This document shows positions 5,878 through 12,317 of a stretch of DNA of 30,555 nt, one piece after another (within the stretch, counting starts at the first letter, position 1; each line of letters starts with the position of its first letter). Origin of the DNA: a virus; IMG/VR virus record IMGVR_UViG_3300017744_001974, positions 1 through 30,555 of that record. One strand, given 5' to 3'. Under the pieces are notes generated by a model. It was not told the origin of the DNA and searched no databases. It saw only the letters and a program-made list of their open reading frames with translations. The translations under genes and the position numbers were made by a program.

Positions 5878-6168
5878 ATGCCCCGTAAGCGCGACCCAAG
5901 ACTCAAAAGAGCAGGTGTCAGAGGATTCAACAAGCCCAAAAGAACCCCTAGCCACAGAACCAAGTCACACATAGTAGTGGCAAAAGTTGGAAATAAAATT
6001 AAAACTATTCGTTTTGGACAAAAAGGAGCTAAAACAGCAGGGAAACCTAAAGCTGGAGAGTCTCGTAGAATGAAGATGAAGCGTAAGAGTTTTAAGGCTA
6101 GACATAGAAGAAATATTGCCCGAGGCAAGATGTCAGCAGCATACTGGGCAAATAAAGTTAAATGGTAG
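5878..6168 (+). CDS. Basic phage protein, KIKTIRFGQKG type
   Basis: A 96-residue protein starting 1 nt after the oxygenase stop. After a basic N-terminus it has a beta-hairpin-like segment, HIVVAKVGNKIKTIRFGQKG, then a basic helical segment, SFKARHRRNIARGKMSAAYW, ending ANKVKW. From memory this 'VVAKVG-K-KTIRFGQ-G ... SFKARH--NIA-GKMSAAYWANKVKW' pattern is a widespread conserved phage protein near terminase or tail genes, of unknown function. The charge suggests nucleic-acid contact. Confidence 0.87.
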   Translation: MPRKRDPRLKRAGVRGFNKPKRTPSHRTKSHIVVAKVGNKIKTIRFGQKGAKTAGKPKAGESRRMKMKRKSFKARHRRNIARGKMSAAYWANKVKW

Positions 6169-6180
6169 AAAGGAGAAAAT

Positions 6181-6417
6181 ATGGGATTACCCACAACTGA
6201 CGGAAGAAAAGTATGGTTAGATGAAAGTCAAATTCATGCACATAATTTTTTAGCAAAAATGTTAGAGGTAGCAGATAAACGAAACCTCTCATCATCAGAA
6301 AAAAACTTAAAACAGATGTCAGCCTCCTTTTTATACCTTTACGAAAAAGCCAAAGAGGCGGGTCTTCTCGATGACGAAGACGATACATTATTATTTTTCA
6401 ACGAGACAATACATTGA
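6181..6417 (+). CDS. Hypothetical protein in small-terminase position
   Basis: A 78-residue acidic, helical protein (IHAHNFLAKMLEVADKRNL, then MSASFLYLYEKAKEAGLLDD). Ribosome site AAAGGAGAAAAT is strong. It lies directly upstream of the large terminase and overlaps it by 4 nt, the usual place for the small terminase subunit. However, it is short and I see no clear helix-turn-helix, so a TerS call would be positional only. Confidence 0.7.
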   Translation: MGLPTTDGRKVWLDESQIHAHNFLAKMLEVADKRNLSSSEKNLKQMSASFLYLYEKAKEAGLLDDEDDTLLFFNETIH

Positions 6418-7712
6418 TAACCATTAGCAGAAAAGATGTCCTTAGTGATGAACTAATGACATTTGATGAAAGAAAATTTATAAAGTTACCTATTAATGGT
6501 TACATGGACTTACTAGGCGTTCAGCCTAATTCATCACAAACAGCGTTGATCAACGCTATAAACAACCCCAAATATAGATTTGTATGTGCTGCGATTTCTC
6601 GTAGGCAGGGCAAAACTTATATTGCAAATATCATAGGACAATTAATCACATTAGTACCAGGTTCTAATGTTTTACTTATGTCGCCTAACTACTCTTTATC
6701 ACAAATCTCATTTGATTTACAAAGACAACTGATTAAACACTTTGATTTAGAAGTTACTAGAGATAATGCAAAAGATAAAGTTATTGAGCTATCAAATGGC
6801 TCAACAATTCGTATGGGTTCTGTTAACCAAGTAGACTCTGTGGTAGGTAGAAGTTATGATCTCATCATATTTGATGAAGCTGCTCTTGTTGATGGCAGAG
6901 ATGCTTTCAATGTAGCACTAAGACCTACACTAGATAAAGAAAACTCTAAAGCTATATTTATCTCAACTCCACGGGGTAGAAATAATTGGTTTGCAGAGTT
7001 TTGGCATAGAGGATTCAGCGATGAGTTCCCAGAGTGGGCTTCAGTACGAGCAACTTATCACGAAAATCCTAGATTATCACAAACAGATATTGACGAAGCT
7101 AAAAAGACGATGTCAGAAGCTGAATTTAATCAGGAATATATGGCTGACTTCAATGTTTTTGAAGGTCAGGTATGGGCATTTAATCATGAAACACAGATTG
7201 CAGATTTATCCGAACTAGAAACTGGAAGAATGGATATTTTTGCAGGAATGGACGTAGGGTACAAAGATCCTACAGCTTTCTGTGTGATTGCGTATGACTG
7301 GGACGCAGATAAATACTATTTAGTAGACGAATATTTAGATAGTGAACGAACTACTGAACAGCATGCAATAGAAATTAACAAACTTATAATTAAGTGGGAC
7401 ATAGACTACATTTACATAGATTCTGCAGCTCAACAAACAAGATTTGACTTTGCACAAAACTATGATATTAGCACTATTAATGCCAAAAAGTCAGTACTAG
7501 ATGGCATCGGAGCAGTAGCAGGTATAGTAGATAATGACCAACTTTTCGTTCATCAAGGTTGTAAAGAATCATTACTTTGTTTAGACCAATATCAGTGGGA
7601 TCCAAATCCAAATCTATTAAAAGAAAAACCTAAACATAACTATGCGTCTCACATGGCAGACGCGATTCGATATGCACTCTATTCGTTTGAAACAAGTGCC
7701 ACTACCTTTTAA
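6414..7712 (+). CDS. terL: Terminase large subunit
   Basis: The ATP-driven DNA packaging motor and headful/site nuclease. The ATPase part has a Walker A-like SRRQGKT (62-68), a Walker B IIFDEA with D154-E155, and a coupling segment AIFISTPRGR (~175). The RNase H-like nuclease part has D280 (GMDVGYKDPTA), D336 (YIYIDSAA) and D416 (SHMADAIRYAL). A length of 432 residues is normal. The start is TTG at 6414, overlapping the previous stop as TTGA; the next in-frame ATG (residue 15) would still keep both domains, so the start is not certain. Downstream 70 nt hold the second strong promoter. Confidence 0.95.
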   Translation: MITISRKDVLSDELMTFDERKFIKLPINGYMDLLGVQPNSSQTALINAINNPKYRFVCAAISRRQGKTYIANIIGQLITLVPGSNVLLMSPNYSLSQISFDLQRQLIKHFDLEVTRDNAKDKVIELSNGSTIRMGSVNQVDSVVGRSYDLIIFDEAALVDGRDAFNVALRPTLDKENSKAIFISTPRGRNNWFAEFWHRGFSDEFPEWASVRATYHENPRLSQTDIDEAKKTMSEAEFNQEYMADFNVFEGQVWAFNHETQIADLSELETGRMDIFAGMDVGYKDPTAFCVIAYDWDADKYYLVDEYLDSERTTEQHAIEINKLIIKWDIDYIYIDSAAQQTRFDFAQNYDISTINAKKSVLDGIGAVAGIVDNDQLFVHQGCKESLLCLDQYQWDPNPNLLKEKPKHNYASHMADAIRYALYSFETSATTF

Positions 7713-7734
7713 TTATACCTATCAAAAATAGTTC

Positions 7735-7763
7735 TTGACATGAGCTAAAATTTTTGTTACAAT
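7735..7763 (+). promoter_or_regulatory. Strong sigma70-type promoter for virion genes
   Basis: TTGACA (7735-7740), a 17-nt spacer, then TACAAT (7758-7763) with TGT just before it, making an extended -10. It sits in the 71-nt gap between the terminase and the HNH gene and shares the CTTGACAT -35 context with the promoter at 1950. It would drive HNH, portal, capsid and tail genes. Late phage promoters often need an activator; this one looks host-readable without one (inference). Confidence 0.83.
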
Positions 7764-7783
7764 TCTAATATACAAGTAGGTTT

Positions 7784-8158
7784 ATGACTTTAAAAAGAGA
7801 TTTAGTTAAATATGTTCGTGACAAGGCCAAGTCTAAATATAAAAAAGAGACGGAATGTTACATCTGTGGAAGTACAGAGAATCTGGACTTTCATCACTAT
7901 AACGGACTAACTGAATTACTTGAATGGTGGATGAAACAAAAAAATATCACCATTAAGACAGAAGAAGAAATACTAGCACTTCGTGAAGATTTCATAAAAG
8001 AAAACGAAGACGAAGTTTATAACCAAGCTGTTACTTTATGTCATATGCACCACCTGAAACTGCATAACATATATGGAAAACGACCAAAGTTATTAACAGC
8101 AAAGAAACAACAACATTGGGTGGATATACAGAGACAAAAATATGGCATGGTACGATAG
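7784..8158 (+). CDS. HNH-type endonuclease (packaging-associated)
   Basis: A 124-residue protein with a zinc-knuckle pair C25-x2-C28 (CYICGS), the catalytic-type HH at 37-38 (LDFHHYNG), and a second metal pair in C86-H-M-H-H (TLCHMHHLKLHNIYG). This is the beta-beta-alpha-Me (HNH) layout. In HK97-type phages an HNH protein next to the terminase stimulates cleavage during packaging; the position between TerL and portal fits that role, while a free-standing homing nuclease is the alternative. First gene after the strong promoter. Its end overlaps the portal start by 17 nt. The middle (WWMKQKNITIKTEEEILALR) is a helical insert. Confidence 0.85.
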   Translation: MTLKRDLVKYVRDKAKSKYKKETECYICGSTENLDFHHYNGLTELLEWWMKQKNITIKTEEEILALREDFIKENEDEVYNQAVTLCHMHHLKLHNIYGKRPKLLTAKKQQHWVDIQRQKYGMVR

Positions 8159-9353
8159 ATTTTTAGGCAGAGATAAACAGGAAAAAGAAAATCCTGCACA
8201 ATATGTGATTTCCCGTGATGAGGGAATGACTATTGATAGCCGTGAAAATATTATAACTTATCGAAATGCTTACGAATCATTAGAAGTGGTAAATAGAGCG
8301 GTCAACATGATTGTGGATGATTCAGCTGAAGTACCATTTGATGTAGGAGAAAAGATAATAGGTGTACAACCTATAAAGAAAGACATAAGAAGAAGTAGAG
8401 TAGACTTACTACTAAATAAAGAACCAAATCCATTTCAAGATGTAAGCACATTTAAAAGAAATCTTTTGATAGACTTACTGATTGATGGAAATATCTTTGT
8501 TTATTTTGATGGTAGACATCTCTATCATCTTCCAGCAGATCACATGACTATACATAGTGACGAGAATACTTACGTAGAGAAGTATACTTATGACCACAGT
8601 ATAGATTATAGTCCTTCAGAAATTATACACATAAAAGAAAACAGTTTTAACTCTATTTATAGAGGAGTACCTAGACTCAAACCAGCTCTTAGAACTATGC
8701 AGTTACTATCGAGCATGAGAAGATTCCAGGATAACTTCTTCAAGAATGGAGCAGTGCCAGGATTGGTACTGAAATCACCAAACACACTCTCTGAGAAAAT
8801 CAAAGAGAGAATGTTACAGGCTTGGGTTGCAAGATACAATCCACAGTCTGGTGGAAGACGACCATTATTTTTAGATGGTGGTTTAACAGTGGAAAACTTA
8901 ACAGAAGTTAATTTTAAGAACTTAGACTTTCAAGATGGCATCGCCACTAATGAAAAGATAATACTTAAAGCGTTAGGTGTACCACCAATTTTGATGGATA
9001 GCGGTAATAATGCAAATTTACGACCAAACCATAGATTATATTATTTAGAAACCATACTACCAATCACTAACAAGATTAGGTATGCTTTCGAGAGATACTT
9101 CGGTTTCAAACTTGATGAGAATGTGTCTGGAATTCCAGCACTTCAACCAGAGTTAAGAGACCAAGCAAGCTACTATGCTACACTTGTGAACTCAGGTATT
9201 ATGACACCGAATGAAGCAAGGGAGGCATTAAGACTTGAAGAAATCTCAGGATTTGATAAACCAAGAGTTCCTGCGAATATCGCAGGTTCAGCCGCAAATC
9301 CCGAAGAAGGTGGTAGGCCACAAGAGACCCCACCAAGCGAGGAGCAAGAATGA
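8142..9353 (+). CDS. Portal protein (HK97 family)
   Basis: A 403-residue portal forming the dodecameric DNA gate of the head. Family features include the N-terminal YESLEVVNRAVNMIVDDSA core helix (~47-65), the ERYFGFKL stretch near 325, the central FKRNLLIDLLIDGNIFVYFD region, EIIHIKENSFNSIYRGVP, the long FQDNFFKNGAVPGLVL tunnel-helix region, and ALGVPPILMDSGNNANL typical of HK97 portals. The C-terminal tail is Pro/Glu-rich and probably disordered. Length is typical. Weak ribosome site; probably coupled to the HNH gene, which it overlaps. Its stop overlaps the next ATG by 4 nt. Confidence 0.93.
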   Translation: MAWYDRFLGRDKQEKENPAQYVISRDEGMTIDSRENIITYRNAYESLEVVNRAVNMIVDDSAEVPFDVGEKIIGVQPIKKDIRRSRVDLLLNKEPNPFQDVSTFKRNLLIDLLIDGNIFVYFDGRHLYHLPADHMTIHSDENTYVEKYTYDHSIDYSPSEIIHIKENSFNSIYRGVPRLKPALRTMQLLSSMRRFQDNFFKNGAVPGLVLKSPNTLSEKIKERMLQAWVARYNPQSGGRRPLFLDGGLTVENLTEVNFKNLDFQDGIATNEKIILKALGVPPILMDSGNNANLRPNHRLYYLETILPITNKIRYAFERYFGFKLDENVSGIPALQPELRDQASYYATLVNSGIMTPNEAREALRLEEISGFDKPRVPANIAGSAANPEEGGRPQETPPSEEQE

Positions 9354-9628
9354 CAAAAGACATGATGGTAAAGGCTTTATCCGATTTCATAGCCAGCAAA
9401 GGCGTTGAAACTATGGATTTAGTAACCTATAAAAGTTTTGGCAACGATGTACCTGTTAAAGACTTTATGCTTAAAAGAGCATTTGGTTCTTGGAATAGAG
9501 TACTGTCAGTTGTTAAGAAAAGATATCCTGTCCAAGTAGCAGTTGCAAAACCTAAGGTAAAGGAAGTTAAGAAACCTGCACCTAAGAAAGCACCTGTAAA
9601 AAAGGAAGTTAAAGATGTCAAAAAATAA
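9350..9628 (+). CDS. Small protein with homing-endonuclease-associated-repeat-like motif
   Basis: A 92-residue protein. Residues 1-60 (LSDFIASKGVETMDLVTYKS, then LKRAFGSWNRVLSVVKKRYP) resemble the short helical 'homing endonuclease associated repeat' found beside HNH nucleases ('...FGSWN-AL...'). Residues 65-92 are a Lys/Pro-rich tail with repeats of the KPAPKKAPVKK kind, histone H1-like in composition. No nuclease domain is present, so it may be a DNA-binding relic or a head-associated DNA-binding protein. Ribosome site GAGGAG lies inside the portal end; it overlaps the protease-capsid gene by 14 nt. Confidence 0.75.
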   Translation: MTKDMMVKALSDFIASKGVETMDLVTYKSFGNDVPVKDFMLKRAFGSWNRVLSVVKKRYPVQVAVAKPKVKEVKKPAPKKAPVKKEVKDVKK

Positions 9629-11672
9629 CGAAAAGATATATCAATGGACTAGCACTTTTAAATCATTAGGTGAAACTGATGATGGCGGAGTTAATATCAA
9701 AGGGTCTGCAAGTACAAACGGACTAGATAGAGCTGGAGATATTATCGAATCAGAAGCGTGGATGAAAGGCGGATTGGAAAACTATAAAGGTAATCCAATT
9801 ATTCTTTTTAACCATGATTACAATAAACCAATTGGTAGAGCCAGTGGTTTAGAAGTAACCGATAAAGGCTTAGAGATAACTGCAAAGATATCTAAAGCTG
9901 CCGGCGATGTAACTCAATTAGTTAAAGATGGAGTCCTTGGAGCATTTTCTGTTGGTTTCAGATGCAAGGATTCAGAATATATGACTGAAACCGATGGATA
10001 TAAAATAAAAGATGCGGAGCTTTTTGAAGTTTCAGTAGTCTCAGTGCCTTGCAACCAAGGGGCAACCTTTGGATTAGCAAAATCATTTGATTCTATGGAA
10101 GATTACAGAAGCTACCAGAAAGAAATTTTACAGGCTAACTCAACCGCAGCAGCAGACGCTGTTAAAATTGAGCAGCCAAGCGAGGAGAAATCCTCATCAA
10201 CGGAGACTGATATGTCAGAAGAAAGAAAATCTCCTGAAACTTCAATCGACCTTGAAGCATTTGCAAAAAAAGTAGCAGAAGATACTGCGACTAAAATTGC
10301 AATGAAGCAAGCCGAAGCAAAGGCAGCTGAAGTAAAGCAAGTACAAGAGCAGGCTGAAAAGCTAGCTCAAGTAGAAGCTGAAGAAAAAGCTGCTCAAGAA
10401 GCAAAACAGGAAGAAACAAAGACTATAGTGGAAGCAGGTTTAACAGGAGCTGAAAAGCTAATGAACGACCTAGAAACTAGAGTCAATGAAAAGAATGAAG
10501 ATCTGAAAACAGTTGTCGATTCCCTTGAAAAACAATTAGCAGAAAAATCTGAAGAAATCATGAGTATTCGTGATTCTAAAAGACATTTTGCTGATAGACA
10601 AGGAAACGGTAATTGGAAGAAGGAATTCGAAAACGATATTATTGATGCAAAATTTGCTGGTTTAGCTACTGGGAAAGGATGGGACAATGACTACTCAAAA
10701 TCAATTATGCAAAAAGTGAACGAACACTCAGGTGTTCAAGTATCTTCAGCAGACTTTGAGCAAATCGTTTCAACAAATATTGAAAGAGATATTCAAAACG
10801 AGCTAGTCTTAGCGCCTCTATTTAGAGAAATTGCTATGACTTCTGCTAATATGATTATCCCAATCATGCCAGATGCTGGTTATGCTGAATTTGCTTCAGC
10901 TCAAACAGCTTCAGGTAGTTCACCACATGGTAACTTAGCCCAAAGAGGCGACACATTAGGTTCACCTTACGGTGGTGTAGACTTAGCTGAAAGAACACTT
11001 TCAACAGTTAAGTTGATTTCACAATCATACTTAGGTAATGAGACTGAAGAAGATGCAATCATGCCAATACTTCCTTTAATTAGAGAGTCAATGGTAAGAT
11101 CACACGCAAGAAGTATCGAAAATGCTATTTTAGCTGGTAACCACGACAATGGTGTTTATTCATCAGGAGCGTTTGCTGGGCTATTAAATATGGCTGACGG
11201 TGATAACCACGAAACTTCAGACGGTGCTTCTGGATTCGCAGCAACTGATGCAGTTACAGCAGCTGACCTATTAGCCATGAGAAAGAACATGGGTAAATAT
11301 GGTATCAATCCTTCAGAAATTGTTTACATTGTCTCACAAGACGTGTACTACAACTTACTAGAAGATGCTGAGTTCCAAGATGCTAACCTAGTTGGCGACA
11401 TGGCAACAAAACTATCAGGCGAAATCGGACAAGTATTCGGATCAAGAGTAATCATGTGTGATGAATTCGCAACTAAAGCAGCTGGTAAATATGGCGCAAT
11501 CGCTGTATACCCAAGAAACTATGTAATGCCAAGATTAAGAGGTGTTACAATAGAATCTGACTACGAAGTAGCTAATCAAAGAAGAGTCCTAGTGGCTTCT
11601 CAGAGATTAGGATTCACTGACTTAATTGACGGTGCAACTTCTAAGTGGGCATTTGCTTATAAAGGTAGCTAA
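9615..11672 (+). CDS. Prohead protease-scaffold-major capsid protein fusion
   Basis: A single 685-residue ORF joining three functions usually encoded separately. Residues 1-165 are an HK97-type (U35/S78) prohead protease with H67 (FNHDYNKPIG), S112 (GAFSVGF) and E138 (ELFEVSVVSVP). Residues ~166-320 are a long Ala/Glu/Lys helical segment like the HK97 delta domain or scaffold (KVAEDTATKIAMKQAEAKAA and following). Residues ~325-685 are an HK97-fold major capsid protein (PIMPDAGYAEFASA, VRSHARSIENAILAG, AIAVYPRNYVMPRLRGV). The protease would cleave itself and the helical arm from the shell after assembly. An in-frame ATG at 10212 with its own GGAG could make the scaffold-capsid part alone. Ribosome site for the full ORF is AAGGAAG. 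A hairpin follows the stop. Confidence 0.93.
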   Translation: MSKNNEKIYQWTSTFKSLGETDDGGVNIKGSASTNGLDRAGDIIESEAWMKGGLENYKGNPIILFNHDYNKPIGRASGLEVTDKGLEITAKISKAAGDVTQLVKDGVLGAFSVGFRCKDSEYMTETDGYKIKDAELFEVSVVSVPCNQGATFGLAKSFDSMEDYRSYQKEILQANSTAAADAVKIEQPSEEKSSSTETDMSEERKSPETSIDLEAFAKKVAEDTATKIAMKQAEAKAAEVKQVQEQAEKLAQVEAEEKAAQEAKQEETKTIVEAGLTGAEKLMNDLETRVNEKNEDLKTVVDSLEKQLAEKSEEIMSIRDSKRHFADRQGNGNWKKEFENDIIDAKFAGLATGKGWDNDYSKSIMQKVNEHSGVQVSSADFEQIVSTNIERDIQNELVLAPLFREIAMTSANMIIPIMPDAGYAEFASAQTASGSSPHGNLAQRGDTLGSPYGGVDLAERTLSTVKLISQSYLGNETEEDAIMPILPLIRESMVRSHARSIENAILAGNHDNGVYSSGAFAGLLNMADGDNHETSDGASGFAATDAVTAADLLAMRKNMGKYGINPSEIVYIVSQDVYYNLLEDAEFQDANLVGDMATKLSGEIGQVFGSRVIMCDEFATKAAGKYGAIAVYPRNYVMPRLRGVTIESDYEVANQRRVLVASQRLGFTDLIDGATSKWAFAYKGS
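10202..10214 (+). promoter_or_regulatory. Internal ribosome site and in-frame start for capsid part
   Basis: GGAG (10202-10205), 6 nt, then ATG (10212-10214), codon 200 of the 685-residue fusion and in the same frame. The product would be 486 residues: the helical arm plus the major capsid domain, lacking the protease. This is the same idea as lambda C/Nu3 nesting. Confidence 0.55.
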
Positions 11673-11690
11673 TACCTAATTACGGTTTTT

Positions 11691-11712
11691 GGTGGGTTAC
11701 CTATAACCCACC
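11691..11712 (+). terminator. Hairpin after capsid gene
   Basis: GGTGGGTTA and TAACCCACC form a perfect 9-bp stem with a CCTA loop, 19 nt after the capsid stop, followed by ACTTTATT. The T-run is broken, so it is probably a partial terminator or 3'-end stabiliser that gives more capsid message than downstream message. Confidence 0.6.
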
Positions 11713-11720
11713 ACTTTATT

Positions 11721-12317
11721 ATGGCAGATTTAATTACAGTAGCAGAATACAAAGATGCAGAGGGTCTCAGAGGAGAGAAGGATGACGACCGTCTTGCAGT
11801 TATAGTACCTCAGGTATCTGACTTAGTAAAGAAATATTGTGGAATAAGTTTTATAGATTTTTATAGCACAAGCAAAGTTGAGACTTTCTCAATGAACGAT
11901 ACAGCGACAACAACCGTAATTACGAGTGAGAGTCCGCTAGTAGAGGTTTCAAAAGTAGAAGAAAGAACAGCTTACTCAGAACCTTATGTAGAATTGACGA
12001 CAGGTAACTATGAATACTATGTTGATACTGAATCTGATGCGATAATCAGAACACATACGAGTGGAAATCCCAAAAATTGGGCAAAAGGTATGGGGGCAGT
12101 CAGAATTACATACAAAGCTGGATATGCCACTACTCCTAAAGATTTACAATTAGCACTCTTTGACTTAGTAAATTACTATATGAGAGACGAACACAAAGAA
12201 AGAAGAACATTAGGTGGCGCGCAAGTACAAAATCAAGGAACTTCGGGTATAAGAACTTCTTCAGATTTTCCAGACCACATAAAAAGAGTACTGGATTTAT
12301 ATAGAGTAGTAATTTAA
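11721..12317 (+). CDS. Head-tail connector/adaptor (HK97 gp6-like)
   Basis: A 198-residue protein starting LITVAEYKDAEGL, with DDRLAVIVPQVSDLVKKYCG, the typical N-terminal helices of gp6/Phage_connect adaptors. A beta-rich middle follows (YEYYVDTESDAIIRTH, then VRITYKAGYATTPKDLQLAL). The C-terminal helices (LFDLVNYYMRDEHKER, then FPDHIKRVLDLYRVV) complete the pattern. It would form the ring under the portal. There is no Shine-Dalgarno: only 8 nt separate the capsid hairpin from its ATG. Its stop overlaps the next start (TAATG). Confidence 0.85.
   Translation: MADLITVAEYKDAEGLRGEKDDDRLAVIVPQVSDLVKKYCGISFIDFYSTSKVETFSMNDTATTTVITSESPLVEVSKVEERTAYSEPYVELTTGNYEYYVDTESDAIIRTHTSGNPKNWAKGMGAVRITYKAGYATTPKDLQLALFDLVNYYMRDEHKERRTLGGAQVQNQGTSGIRTSSDFPDHIKRVLDLYRVVI

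Noticed and set aside
5850-6194. 114-codon reverse-strand ORF opposite the basic protein gene
   Set aside because: It is antisense to a recognisable conserved phage protein with good ribosome sites around it; the hydrophobic product is the usual shadow of Lys/Arg-rich codons.
6181-6417. Small terminase subunit
   Set aside because: Position fits, but the 78-residue protein is short and shows no clear helix-turn-helix or oligomerisation pattern, so only 'hypothetical' is supported.
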